NCBI RefSeq assembly: GCF_027579695.1
Contig: NC_083587.1
Location: 38,857,732 to 38,921,731, forward strand
Direction of reading: 5' to 3'
DNA: 64,000 nucleotides
DNA from: Neoarius graeffei
Taxonomy: Eukaryota; Chordata; Actinopteri; Siluriformes; Ariidae
Below are positions 44,135 through 55,386 of the stretch, one piece after another. The translations under genes were made by a program, and so were the position numbers. Under the pieces are notes generated by a model, which saw nothing but the letters and a program-made list of their open reading frames with translations, had not been told where the DNA came from and searched no databases. Each line of letters starts with the position of its first letter. Position 1 is the stretch's first letter.

Positions 44135-45000
44135 ACAAAATGGCGGACTGTACCTACATCATCATTTATAGAAATGACTGGCAGCGGCACTTACAACACC
44201 TGAGGGCCGTCCTTAAGTCGCTGAGGCGAGCGGGTCTCACAGCCAACCCAAAGAAGTGTGCGATTGGGCGGGTGGAAGTACGGTATCTGGGCTTCCACTT
44301 GGGCAACGGGCAGGTGCGTCCCCAAATTAACAAGACAGCAGCAATTGCGGCCTGCCCGAGGCCCAAGACCAAAAAGGGGGTGAGACAGTTCCTGGGGCTG
44401 GCTGGCTACTATCGTAGGTTTATACCTAATTATTCGGACGTCACCAGCCCGCTGACTGATCTCACTAAAAAGGGGGCACCAGATCCGGTCCAGTGGACGG
44501 AGCAATGCCAGCGGGCTTTCTCTGAGGTAAAGGCTGCACTGTGTGGGGGGCCACTATTACACTCCCCTGACTTTTCTCTCCCTTTTATGTTGCAGACCGA
44601 TGCATCGGACAGAGGGCTGGGGGCTGTTTTGTCCCAGGAGGTGGAGGGGGAGGACCGCCCCGTCCTGTACATTAGCAGGAAGCTGTCAGTGCGTGAGGGG
44701 CGCTACAGCACTATCGAGAAAGAGTGTCTGGCGATCAAGTGGGCGGTCCTTGCCCTCCGCTACTACCTGCTGGGGCGCCCTTTCACCCTCTGTTCAGACC
44801 ACGCGCCCCTCCAGTGGCTCCACCGCATGAAGGATGCCAACGCGCGGATCACCCGTTGGTATCTGGCACTCCAACCCTTCAATTTTAAGGTGGTCCACAG
44901 GCCGGGGGTGCAGATGGTCGTGGCGGACTTCCTCTCCCATCAGGGGGGGAGTCAGCTGCAGGCCGGACAGCCGCCCGGCCTGAGTCGGGCGGTGGGGGCA

Positions 45001-45306
45001 TGTGGCAGCGGGGGCGTGGTCATGCACCGGTCTGTGACAGGAGGGCGGAGTCAGGGAAGGTAAGTGGCAGAATCACTACACCTGACGGCAATTAACCTGT
45101 GTTTGTGTGTCTTCCCAGTGACCGCGCCCTACTTAAGGAGGGAGAGCGAGAGCAGAGGGGCAGCTCCGGACTAGACGCTGGCTGCATGTGTGTGTCTAAG
45201 CAATACCGAATTGTTCACTGAAAAGTGTGGCAATAAAGCCTTTTTGCGAACCTGATCTCTGTCCTGCCGTCCTCTGTGCTCCACCCACCCCTAGTGAACT
45301 GTTACA
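45001..45306 (+). repeat. 3' LTR of the Gmr1-type element
   Basis: TGTGGCAGCGGGGGCGTGGT to GTGAACTGTTACA, directly after the polypurine-like GGTGGGGGCA. Confidence 0.92.
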
Positions 45307-45868
45307 CATACCAATTCATTTACCTACAAAATAAAATAACACCTTCATGGTTAAATAATGTTTTGAAAATTTGCATGACCAAATGGTTGATAAGTCAATT
45401 AATTTATGGTCAAAGTCAGGTCCCCATAGGCAATACTATGTCACCAAGTTTATGAATTAGTGATATCAATCATCATACTGTTTTAAAATGTATACTGCTA
45501 CTGTGAACATAGCACATATATATTTTAAACCCATTTATAAGCATGCATTATATCAAATATGCCATCTAAATATCCAATTCAATTCAAGCCATTGGTCGCA
45601 TAATAATCAAAAGTGTGTTTTGCTATTACAGTAAAATGTTTTACTGACATGACACGGAGTCATACTCCTTTTCCATAAAAGTGTTTTGTAGAATTTCAGT
45701 GTAGAATATTACACTAAAACACAAGAAATCTATGCCAAAATCAGATTTATTACCATAAATTGACCATTCAGAAGGGAGGGCTTTGAAAAAAAATCTTTTT
45801 GATATGTCACATTTCAGCCAAATGGAGCAAGATAAAGCTAAAAAATCATTTTTTCCAAAGCTTTTTTC
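45307..45868. other. unassigned AT-rich sequence
   Basis: No gene, repeat end or RNA feature that I can support. Confidence 0.5.
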
Positions 45869-45940
45869 ATCTCATCTCATCTCATTATCTCTAACCGTTT
45901 TATCCTGTTCTACAGGGTTGCAGGCAAGCTGGAGCCTGTG
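45869..45940 (-). mobile_element. SINE, short 3' fragment
   Basis: CTCATCTCATCTCATTATCT through AGGCAAGCTGGAGCCTG only; diverged from the other copies. Confidence 0.8.
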
Positions 45941-46467
45941 CTTAATTCCAAGTTCCAAATTCAGTCTGCAACTGATTTTCATAACCAACTTACATTAGTC
46001 ATGCATATAATCAGGGCCGTTTCAATGTACTTTGCATACCCTGGTGGTCCCCTTCAGCTTGGGGCCTGGTTTGGCCAGGCCTGGTTTGCCGGCCCCTGTT
46101 GCGATGGACCTGCATAATGCTGATAAAGAGTGTATCAGGATATGAAATATGGATTTATTATTTTCTGCAACTCATTTTGATATGTCAAGATTAAGCCTAT
46201 GTTGGTAAATAAAACATTATGTGCTTTTGATCATCTGCATTCTCCATCTTGACCAACAGAGATGTTACGTATCATTCACTCACTCACTTATCCTCTCTCT
46301 CTCACTAACTTATTCATTCACATATTCACTCATATGAACGGACTCCATAGTTGGTTGCATACGTGCTTGAGTAGCATGCACGCCTGTATTCCAACCGTCA
46401 TCTGATATATGATGCAATACCTTACAACACAGTGGACTGTTTCTCTATTGACAAGATGCATAAGATT

Positions 46468-47122
46468 ATAAATCAGACAATAAAAGAAAGTAGGTCTGCA
46501 CACTGCTGGATACGCTCCAAAAAATAAACTTTATTTAATTAAAACAAGCAACGTTTCGATCACCCTGGATCTTCATCAGGCATATGGGTAACAGGAAGAG
46601 GCTGTGGCCTATATCACATGACCCTGCTCTACACCCGCCCAGGCAAGGCACCCAAAGGTGCCAATCAATTAGACAGACAGGTGTCTTAACCTGTACCAAT
46701 CATACAAAAGGCAAAACCAAAAAACATTTGCAAGTTTGAAAGATTAAAAAGATATGAATATAGTACACCAACTATATTCATATCTTTTTAATCTTTCAAA
46801 CTTGCAAATGTTTTTTGGTTTTGCCTTTTGTATGATTGGTACAGGTTAAGACACCTGTCTGTCTAATTGATTGGCACCTTTGGGTGCCTTGCCTGGGCGG
46901 GTGTAGAGCAGGGTCATGTGATATAGGCCACAGCCTCTTCCTGTTACCCATATGCCTGATGAAGATCCAGGGTGATCGAAACGTTGCTTGTTTTAATTAA
47001 ATAAAGTTTATTTTTTGGAGCGTATCCAGCAGTGTGCAGACCTACTTTCTTTTATTGTCTGATACTTTTGTCTGGCACCTGCAAAGAGTTTTTGGATGTG
47101 CGCACCCTACTCAAACGATTAT
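46468..47122. mobile_element. palindromic insertion, 293-bp arms, probable Penelope 3' ends
   Basis: Arms 46472-46764 and 46771-47063 are mirror images with no difference I could see, around a 6-bp spacer (ACACCA). A unique tail of about 58 bp follows the right arm. The whole is flanked by the 15-bp duplication AAGATGCATAAGATT (46453-46467, 47123-47137). Each arm carries CTGATGAAGATCCAGGGTGA followed by TCGAAAC (46956-46982 and mirrored), a hammerhead-like core, and AATAAAGTTTATTTTTTGG. This is the same design as the inverted Penelope pair at 19432-23700 but with no coding sequence. Confidence 0.8.
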
Positions 47123-47552
47123 AAGATGCATAAGATTCACAGGAACTTTTAGGTCTCTAGGAAGAATCAAACCAAAAATATCATGTTGCATTTCCTTGTT
47201 AGAACACATCTTTTGTTCCCTCAATATTTAAAAAAATGTAAGGGAGTATGTAAAAATAATACATACAGTATATGTCCATGTATGCAACGTGCATATTAAT
47301 ATTGGATTAGTTTCAACTTTGTCATTACACATGTATAAATACAAGGTAACAAAATACAGTTTAGCATCTAATCAGAAGTGCAATGAGCAGCAAGTGCGGT
47401 AAATAGGCTACAGCAGGGGTTTTCAAAGTGTGCGAGAGTCAGCCCCCCCCCCCCCCCCCCCCCCGAGAGCAAATAAACAATAGTGCCCCCTTACAATTTT
47501 TGTTATTGCTATACTTAATGTTCCATTCGTATTTTAAAAAAAATGGTTGTTG

Positions 47553-49625
47553 TACACATTTTTTTTCTTTTACACATTTTAAACATCTGTGCTTTTTTTA
47601 AAACATCTTGTTTTACACATTTTAAACATCTGTGCTTTTTAAAACCTCTTTTGTACACATTTTAAACATCTGTGCTTTTTTAAAACATCTTGTTTTACAC
47701 ATTTTAAACATCTGTGCTTTTTGAAAACCTTTTTTACACATTTTAAACAACTGTGCTTTTTAAAACATCTTTTTTTACACATTTTAAACATCTGTGCTTT
47801 TTAAAACCGCTTTTGTACACATTTTAAACATCTGTGCTTTTTAAAACCTCTTTTTTACACATTTTAAACATCTGTGCTTTTTAAAACCTCTTTTTTACAC
47901 ATTTTAAACATCTGTGCTTTTTAAAACCTATTTTGTACACATTTTAAACATCTGTGCTTTTTAAAAACCTCTTTTTACACATTTTAAACATCTGTGCTTT
48001 TTAAAACCTCTTTTGTACACATTTTAAACATCTGTGCTTTTTAAAAACCTCTTTTTACACATTTTAAACATCTGTGCTTTTTAAAACCTCTTTTTTACAC
48101 ATTTTAAACATCTGTGCTTTTTAAAACCTATTTTGTACACATTTTAAACATCTGTGCTTTTTAAAAACCTCTTTTTACACATTTTAAACATCTGTGCTTT
48201 TTAAAACCTCTTTTGTACACATTTTAAACATCTGTGCTTTTTAAAAACCTCTTTTTACACATTTTAAACATCTGTGCTTTTTTAAAACCTCTTTTTACAC
48301 ATTTTAAACATCTGTGCTTTTTTAAAACCTCTTTTTTACACATTTTAAACAACTGTGCTTTTTAAAACATCTTTTGTACACATTTTAAACATCTGTGCTT
48401 TTTAAAACCGCCTTTGTACACATTTTAAACATCTGTGCTTTTTAAAACCGCTTTTGTACACATTTTAAACATCTGTGCTTTTTAAAACATCTTTTTTACA
48501 CATTTTAAACATCTGTGCTTTTTAAAACCTCTTTTGAACACATTTTAAACATCTGTGCTTTTTAAAAACCTCTTTTTACACATTTTAAACATCTGTGCTT
48601 GTTTAAAACCTCTTTTTACACATTTTAAACAGCTGTGCTTTTTAAAACCTCTTTTGTACACATTTTAAACATCTGTGCTTTTTTAAAACCTCTTTTTTAC
48701 ACATTTTAAACATCTGTGCTTTTTAAAAACCTCTTTTTACACATTTTAAACAGCTGTGCTTTTTAAAACCTCTTTTGTACACATTTTAAACATCTGTGCT
48801 TTTTAAAAACCTCTTTTTACACATTTTAAACAACTGTGCTTTTTAAAACATCTTTTTTTACACATTTTAAACATGTGTGCTTTTTAAAACATCTTTTTTT
48901 ACACATTTTAAACAACTGTGCTTTTTAAAACATCTTTTTTTACACATTTTAAACATCTGTGCTTTTTAAAACCGCTTTTGTACACATTTTAAACATCTGT
49001 GCTTTTTAAAACCGCTTTTGTACACATTTTAAACATCTGTGCTTTTTAAAACCGCTTTTGTACACATTTTAAACATCTGTGCTTTTTAAAACATCTTTTT
49101 TTTTACACATTTTAAACATCTGTGCTTTTTAAAACCTCTTTTGTACACATTTTAAACATCTGTGCTTTTTAAAACCTCTTTTGTACACATTTTAAACATC
49201 TGTGCTTTTTAAAAACCTCTTTTTACACATTTTAAACATCTGTGCTTTTTTAAAACCTCTTTTTTACACATTTTAAACAACTGTGCTTTTTAAAACATCT
49301 TTTTTTACACATTTTAAACATCTGTGCTTTTTAAAACCTCTTTTGTACACATTTTAAACATCTGTGCTTTTTAAAAACCTCTTTTTACACATTTTAAACA
49401 TCTGTGCTTTTTAAAACCTTTTTTTACACATTTTAAACATCTGTGCTTTTTAAAACATCTTTTCTACACATTTTAAACATCTGTGCTTTTTAAAAACCTC
49501 TTTTTACACATTTTAAACAACTGTGCTTTTTAAAACCTTTTTTTTACACATTTTAAACATCTGTGCTTTTTAAAACCTCTTTTGTACACATTTTAAACAT
49601 CTGTGCTTTTTAAAACCTCTTTTGT
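47553..49625. repeat. 40-bp minisatellite, left block (about 52 units)
   Basis: Unit ACACATTTTAAACATCTGTG followed by a 20-bp half, CTTTTTAAAACCTCTTTTGT. The first half is almost invariant; variation is in the T-run and in CCTC/CATC/CCGC. Variant units recur in order, for example the CTATTTTGT type at about 47927 and 48127, 200 bp apart, showing a five-unit higher-order repeat. Every unit has in-frame stops, so it is not coding. Confidence 0.97.
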
Positions 49626-49645
49626 CTCGTCTCGTCTTCTTCCGC

Positions 49646-52600
49646 TTATCCGGGACCGGGTCGCGGAGGCAGCAGTCTAAGCATGGAAGCCCAAACTTCC
49701 CTTTCCCCAGACACCTCGGCCAGCTCCTCGGGAAGAACACCGAGGCGTTCCCAGGCCAGCCGAGAGACATAGTCCCTCCAGCGTGTCCTAGGTCTTCCCC
49801 GGGGCCTCCTCCCGGGGGGACATGCCTGGAACACCTCCCCAGGGAGGCGTCCAGGAGGCATCCGAAAAAGATGCCCGAGCCACCTCAGCTGGTTCCTCTC
49901 GATGTGGAGGAGCAGCGGCTCTACTCCGAGCTCCTCCCGAGTGACTGTGCTTCTCACCCTATCTCTAAGGGAGCACCCAGCCACCCTGCGAAGGAAACTC
50001 ATTTCAGCCGCTTGTATCCGCGATCTTGTTCTTTCTGTCATTACCCAAAGCTCATGACCATAGGTGAGAGTCGGAACGTAGATCGACCGGTAAATTGAGA
50101 GCTTCGCCTTTTGGCTCAGCTCCTTCTTCACCACGACGGACCGGTAAAGCGACCGCATCACTGCAGAGGCTGCACCGATCCGCCTGTCGATCTCACGCTC
50201 CATCCTTCCCTCACTCGTGAACAAGATCCCGAGATACTTAAACTCCTCCACTTGAGGCAGGACTTCACCACCAACCTGGAGAGGGCAAGCCACCCTTTTC
50301 CAGTCGAGAACCATGGCCTCGGACTTGGAGGTGCTGATTCTCATCCCAGCCGCTTCACACTCGACTGCAAACCACCCAAGTGCATGCTGAAGGTCCTGGT
50401 TTGAAGAAGCCAACAGGACAACATCATCCGCAAAAAGCAGAGATGAAATCCTGTGGTTCCCAAACAGGATTCCTTCTGGCCCCTGGCTGCGCCTAGAAAT
50501 TCTGTCCATAAAAATTATGAACAGAACCGGTGACAAAGGGCACCCCTGCCGGAGTCCAACATGCACTGGGAACAGGTCTGACTTACTGCCGGCAATGCGA
50601 ACCAGACTCCTGCTCCATTCGTACAGGGACCGGACAGCCCTTAGCAAAGAGCCCCGAACCCCATACTCCCAAAGCACCCCCCACAGAATACCACGGGGGA
50701 CACGGTCGAATGCCTTCTCCAGATCCACAAAGCACATGTGGACTGGTTGGGCAAACTCCCATGAACCCTCGAGCACCCTATGAAGGGTATAGAGCTGGTC
50801 CAGTGTTCCGCGACCAGGACGAAAACCGCATTGTTCCTCCTGGATCCGAGGTTCAACTATTGGTCGAATTCTCCTCTCCAGTACCCTGGAGTAAACTTTC
50901 CCTGGGAGGCTGAGAAGTGTGATTCCCCTATAATTGGAGCACACTCTCCGGTCCCCTTTTTTAAAAAGAGGGACCACCACCCCAGTCTGCCACTCCAGAG
51001 GCACTGTCCCCGACCGCCACACGATGTTGCAGAGGCGTGTCAACCAAGACAGCCCCACAACATCCAGAGACTTGAGATACTCAGGGCGGATCTCATCCAC
51101 CCCCGGTGCCTTGCCACCGAGGAGCTTGCAAACCACCTCAGTGACTTCGGCTTGGGTAATGGACGAGTCCACCTCGGAGTCATCAGCCTCAGTCTCCTCA
51201 GTGGAAGACATGATGGTGGGATTGAGGAGATCCTCAAAGTATTCCTTCCACCACCCGACAATGTCCCCAGTCGAGGTCAACAGCTCCCCACCCGCACTGT
51301 AAACAGTGTTGGCACAGTACTGCTTCCCCCTCCTGAGGCGCCGGACGGTTTGCCAGAATTTCTTCAAGGCCGACCGATAGTCCTTCTCCATGGCCTCCCC
51401 GAACTCCTCCCAGTTCCGAGTTTTTGCCTCCGCAACTGCCCGAGCTGCAGCACGCCTGGCCTGCCGATACCTGTCGGCTGCCTCAGGAGTCCCGGAGGTC
51501 AACATGGCCCGATAGGACTCCTTCTTCAGCTTGACGGCATCCCTTACTTCCGGTGTCCACCACCGGGTTCGGGGATTGCCGCCACGACAGGCACCGGAGA
51601 CCTTGCGGCCACAGCTCCGAACAGCTGCGTCCACAATGGAGTTAGAGAACATGGTCCACTCAGACTCAATGTCCCCCGCCTCCCTCGGAAGCTGGGAAAA
51701 GCTCTCCCGGAGGTGGGAGTTAAAGACCTCCCCAACAGAGTGCTCGGCCAGACGTTCCCAGCAGACCCTCACCATACGTTTGGGCCTGCCAGGTCTGTCC
51801 AGCTTCCTCCTCCGCCAGCGGATCCAACTCACCACCACGTGGTGATCAGTTGACAGCTCAGCCCCTCTCTTCACCCGAGTGTCCAAGACATAGGGCCGGA
51901 GATCAGATGAAACGACTACAAAGTCGATCATCGACCTCCGACCTAAGGTGTCCTGGTGCCACGTGCACTTATGGACACCCCTATGCTCGAACATGGTGTT
52001 CGTTATGGACAAACCGTGACTAGCACAGAAGTCCAATAACAAAACACCACTCGGGTTCAGATCGGGGAGGCCGTTCCTCCCAACCACGCCCCTCCAGGTG
52101 TCACTGTCGTCGCCCACGTGAGCATTGAAGTCCCCCAGTAGCACAATGGAGTCCCCAGTCTGAGCACCCCTCAGTACCTCTCCCAGGGACTCCAAGAAGG
52201 CCGGATACTCTATACTGCTATTTGGCCCGTAGGCACAAACAACAGCAAGAGCCCTCTCCCCAATCCGAAGGCGCAGAGAGGCGACCCTCTCGTTCACTGG
52301 GGTAAACTCCAACACATGGCGGCTGAGCTGGGGAGCTATAAGCAAGCCCACACCAGCCCGCCGCCGCTCACCACGGGCAACTCCAGAGAAGTGGAAAGTC
52401 CAGCCCCTCTTGAGGAGCTGGGTTCCAGAGCCCAAGCTGTGCGTGGAGGTGAGCCCAACTATCTCTAGCCGGTACCTCTCAACCTCCCGCACAAGCTCAG
52501 GCTCTTTCCCCCCCAGCGAAGTGACATTCCATGTCCCAACAGCCAGCCGCTGTGTCTGGGGATCAGGTCGTCGAGGCCCCTGCCTTCGACTGCCACCCAA

Positions 52601-52747
52601 TCCACACTGCACCAAACCCCTACTGCTACCTCTATGGGTGGTGAACCCACAGGAGGTCGGGCCCACGTCACCTCTTCGGGCTGAGCCCGGCCGGGCCCCA
52701 TGGGCAAAGGCCCGGCCACCAAGCGCTCGCATACGAGCCCCAACCAC
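49646..52747 (-). CDS. LINE ORF2 protein: APE endonuclease + reverse transcriptase, intact
   Basis: 1033 codons without interruption. The endonuclease starts near residue 72 ([13 protein letters not shown]) and shows [40 protein letters not shown] and the catalytic [80 protein letters not shown] and [12 protein letters not shown] with the FADD box. The C-terminal part has YGHELWVM and [20 protein letters not shown]. The first ATG (52747) is followed by an Arg/Gly-rich stretch with no domain; the true start may be downstream. An intact frame in a full-length copy with clean target repeats suggests recent activity. Confidence 0.95.
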   Translation of the reverse strand: MVGARMRALGGRAFAHGARPGSARRGDVGPTSCGFTTHRGSSRGLVQCGLGGSRRQGPRRPDPQTQRLAVGTWNVTSLGGKEPELVREVERYRLEIVGLTSTHSLGSGTQLLKRGWTFHFSGVARGERRRAGVGLLIAPQLSRHVLEFTPVNERVASLRLRIGERALAVVCAYGPNSSIEYPAFLESLGEVLRGAQTGDSIVLLGDFNAHVGDDSDTWRGVVGRNGLPDLNPSGVLLLDFCASHGLSITNTMFEHRGVHKCTWHQDTLGRRSMIDFVVVSSDLRPYVLDTRVKRGAELSTDHHVVVSWIRWRRRKLDRPGRPKRMVRVCWERLAEHSVGEVFNSHLRESFSQLPREAGDIESEWTMFSNSIVDAAVRSCGRKVSGACRGGNPRTRWWTPEVRDAVKLKKESYRAMLTSGTPEAADRYRQARRAAARAVAEAKTRNWEEFGEAMEKDYRSALKKFWQTVRRLRRGKQYCANTVYSAGGELLTSTGDIVGWWKEYFEDLLNPTIMSSTEETEADDSEVDSSITQAEVTEVVCKLLGGKAPGVDEIRPEYLKSLDVVGLSWLTRLCNIVWRSGTVPLEWQTGVVVPLFKKGDRRVCSNYRGITLLSLPGKVYSRVLERRIRPIVEPRIQEEQCGFRPGRGTLDQLYTLHRVLEGSWEFAQPVHMCFVDLEKAFDRVPRGILWGVLWEYGVRGSLLRAVRSLYEWSRSLVRIAGSKSDLFPVHVGLRQGCPLSPVLFIIFMDRISRRSQGPEGILFGNHRISSLLFADDVVLLASSNQDLQHALGWFAVECEAAGMRISTSKSEAMVLDWKRVACPLQVGGEVLPQVEEFKYLGILFTSEGRMEREIDRRIGAASAVMRSLYRSVVVKKELSQKAKLSIYRSIYVPTLTYGHELWVMTERTRSRIQAAEMSFLRRVAGCSLRDRVRSTVTREELGVEPLLLHIERNQLRWLGHLFRMPPGRLPGEVFQACPPGRRPRGRPRTRWRDYVSRLAWERLGVLPEELAEVSGEREVWASMLRLLPPRPGPG

Positions 52748-52760
52748 AGGCCTGGCTCCA

Positions 52761-53779
52761 CACTGTAAGCCCGGACTTTGTATTTAATTAAATGTTTTAA
52801 TTACAATGTACGTAAAAATTAAAGTTTGATTGCATTACTAAAAAATATTAAGTATATTCTACTAATTTGTACACATAGTCAAAAGTGTTAATAAGTTTAA
52901 GTTGAATGGCCTTAAAATTCTAAGTTTTAGTCATGACCACGCCTCTTTTTTAATCTGCGCAGAGTTGTGAAGCCGCCATTTTAACTTTCACAGATCAGCA
53001 GCGGTTACGTGAGGTTTGGTAAAATTCAGAGTGAGCTTCAGCCAACGTTTCTTCTCTGAACTTAGTATTTTGGATCCTGACTGTCGGTGGGAATGTTTGT
53101 TTTAACTTTAAGAGCAGTGGAAATCGCGTGTTTTACAGTTTGATAGTTACAGGTGGTATTTTACCAATTTCACGTCATTTTCATCTGTTGGCTAAGTTGC
53201 TTTTGTCACTGTGGAGAGCTCTCTGGATTTGGAATGAGACACTTTTTTTTTGAAAACTTTTCGGATAATGTAAGTATACAGCGTCCCGCTGGCAGTACGG
53301 GGAATGTTAAGGGGCTACGTATTAATGTTAGCACATATCTGGTTAAAGAAAAAACATGTTTCATGTTTCAATGTTTATTGTGCACTTCTTGTTAATAAAA
53401 TACAAATGCAATGGAAAAACTTTATACACTGTCATTTGTTTTATTGCTTTAACAGGTAAATCGAATTCTTGTTAAGTTAAAATGTAAAGTATAATCACTA
53501 AAGATGAATTCTAGGAAAGTTTAAATATTAAGTTCAATCAAATAAACATATTTCAGTTTAATGTACTATAAATTTCAAGGCAACCAGTTTCCCAACACTG
53601 TTTGAGTAAATACAACTTATCAGGCTTTTAAGTACAAAAAACTTAAAATGGTTAGTTCATGCTGCATGGTAAAGCAATTTACATTTACAAGACATCTGAA
53701 GTTTAATGTACTATAAATTTCAAGGCAACCAGTTTCCAAACACTGTTTGAGTAAACTCAACTTATCAGGGTTTACAGTG
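52761..53779. mobile_element. DNA element, CACTGTAA ends, inside the LINE 5' UTR
   Basis: Left CACTGTAAGCCC, right GGGTTTACAGTG, with CA on both sides. Same end sequence as 1851-4497. AT-rich with no convincing ORF. A segment GTTTAATGTACTATAAATTT with CAAGGCAACCAGTTTCC occurs twice (about 53557 and 53701). Confidence 0.75.
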
Positions 53780-53846
53780 CAGGGTGGGGCCCGGCTGCGT
53801 CCTACCGGGCGACGTCACGGTCCTGGATTTTTCTCCATAGGGGGTT

Positions 53847-54934
53847 AACCTCTTTTGTACACATTTTAAACATCTGTGCTTTTTTAAAACCTCTTTTGTA
53901 CACATTTTAAACATCTGTGCTTTTTAAAACCTCTTTTTTTACACATTTTAAATACCCGTGCTTTTTAAAATCTCTTTTTTTTACACATTTTAAACATCTG
54001 TGCTTTTTAAAACCTCTTTTGTACACATTTTAGACATCTGTGCTTTCTAAAACCTCTTTTGTACACATTTTAAACATTGTGCTTTTTTTAAAACCTCTTT
54101 TTTACACATTTTAAACATCTGTGCTTTTTTAAAAACATCTTGTTTTACACATTTTAAACATCTGTGCTTTTTAAAACCTCTTTTGTACACATTTTAAACA
54201 TCTGTGCTTTTTAAAACCTCTTTTGTACACATTTTAAACATCTGTGCTTTTTAAAACCTCTTTTGTACACATTTTAAACATCTGTGCTTTTTAAAACCTC
54301 TTTTGTACACATTTTAAACATCTGTGCTTTTTAAAACCTCTTTTTGTACACATTTTAAACATCTGTGCTTTTTAAAACATCTTTTGTACACCTTTTAAAC
54401 ATCTGTGCTTTTTAAAAACCTCTTTTGTACACATTTTAAACATCTGTGCTTTTTTTAAAACATCTTGTTTTACACATTTTAAACATCTGTGCTTTTTAAA
54501 ACCTCTTTTGTACACATTTTAAACATCTGTGCTTTTTAAACCTCTTTTTTTACACATTTTAAACATCTGTGCTTTTTAAAAACCTCTTTTGTACACATTT
54601 TAAACATCTGTGCTTTTTTTAAAACATCTTGTTTTACACATTTTAAACATCAGTGCTTTTTTAAAACCTCTTTTGTACACATTTTAAACATCTGTGCTTT
54701 TTTAAAACTTTTTTTTACACATTTTAGACATCTGTGCTTTCTAAAACCTCTTTTGTACACATTTTAAACATCTGTGCTTTTTTAAAACCTCTTTTTTACA
54801 CATTTTAAACATCTGTGCTTTTTAAAACATCTTTTTTGTACACATTTTAAACATGTGCTTTTTTAAAACCTCTTTTTTTACACATTTTAAACATCTGTGC
54901 TTTTTTTTAACATCTTGTTTTACACATTTTAAAC
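53847..54934. repeat. 40-bp minisatellite, right block (about 27 units)
   Basis: Continuation of the left array after the LINE, same unit and variants, with slightly more divergent members (for example TAAATACCCGTGC near 53950). It ends at TTTTAAACATCTCATAGCATC, where transposase-derived sequence begins. Confidence 0.95.
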
Positions 54935-55119
54935 ATCTCATAGCATCATTAACTAGCACCTCTTGGCAGACAACACACTGTGGCAGTGGAGCATCTTTAG
55001 ATCCAGTCCATGAAAATCCAAACTTTAAATAATCGTGGTCATACTTCCTTCTTTTTTTGCTTGGCCCAGACTCTGTCTCCTCACCTCACTGTAGCTTTAG
55101 GTACTAAAAATCGATCCAT
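54935..55119 (-). pseudogene. BED-finger hAT transposase, 5' remnant
   Basis: ATG 55119 gives MDRFLVPKATVR and a stop; in a shifted frame the sequence continues KKRRKYDHDYLKFGFSWTG, DAPLPQCVVCQEVLVNDAM. The C-x2-C of QCVVCQEVL is the first half of a ZBED5/SCAND3-type BED finger, and the MDRFL start is shared with the hAT gene at 63047. After residue 60 or so the minisatellite begins, so the rest of the gene is gone. Confidence 0.8.
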
Positions 55120-55386
55120 TTTGTATCTGGCAAAGGCTAGCTGAAGTTCGCTAAATGTCCGCAATAGTAACTTATTCTGGTTTATTTTTCCTCACGTTGC
55201 GCCCCCCCTGAAGAACTCTGGCGCCCCCTAGGGGAGGTGCGCCCCACACTTTGAAAAGCCCTGGGCTACAGTATAAACAGTATGTGCAGTCAAGAGCAGT
55301 TATAAAGAGGTGGGAATAAATAATTGGCATTAATACATAAGGGCAATATACAGATGTGCTATATTAATATACAGAGGGTCAATATA

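Larger units (their letters stand above)
37537..45306 (+). mobile_element. Gmr1-type Ty3/gypsy retroelement (fossil, broken)
   Basis: LTRs at 37537-37819 and 45001-45306, differing at a handful of positions, so the insertion is fairly recent in evolutionary terms. A primer-binding-like TGGTGCCGAAACCCAGG follows the left LTR; a purine-rich GGTGGGGGCA precedes the right. Parts in order: gag with a CCHC knuckle (CWRCGEPGHLQQQC, about 38682), protease region, integrase (H2C2 zinc region, then core and C-terminus, to about 41860), reverse transcriptase (about 41880-42620), then RNase H (about 44140-44970). Integrase lies upstream of RT, the arrangement known from Gmr1 of cod rather than ordinary Ty3/gypsy. 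It is broken: two large DNA-element insertions plus several smaller interruptions. Confidence 0.9.
49626..53846 (-). mobile_element. full-length LINE inserted in the minisatellite
   Basis: Flanked by the 12-bp duplication AACCTCTTTTGT (49614-49625 and 53847-53858), i.e. one minisatellite half-unit. The minus-strand 3' end is a short GAC/GAGAC tandem tail; the 5' end is GC-rich (about 53785-53846 and 52748-52758). A 1-kb DNA element interrupts the 5' UTR. The encoded protein has an APE-type endonuclease and RT; I cannot settle the clade (RTE/Rex-like is my best guess). Confidence 0.9.
47414..55265 (-). mobile_element. hAT derivative with its interior replaced by a minisatellite
   Basis: Left CAGGGGTTTTCAAAGTGTG and right CACACTTTGAAAAGCCCTG are inverted with one mismatch. 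A perfect 8-bp duplication GGCTACAG lies at 47406-47413 and 55266-55273. The right end keeps the start of a BED-finger transposase (minus strand). The rest is a 40-bp minisatellite in two blocks, parted by a LINE. The ends resemble those of the ZBED5-like hAT at 62750. Confidence 0.93.

Noticed and set aside
50780-51853. 357-codon plus-strand frame
   Set aside because: It is the antisense shadow of the LINE ORF at 49646-52747; composition and lack of domains fit this.
47553-54934. CRISPR-like regular array
   Set aside because: Units abut without unique spacers, the period is 40 bp throughout, and the setting is a vertebrate hAT element: a minisatellite.
54998-55119. Functional ZBED gene
   Set aside because: Only the first half of a BED finger, with a stop and frame change, followed by satellite.
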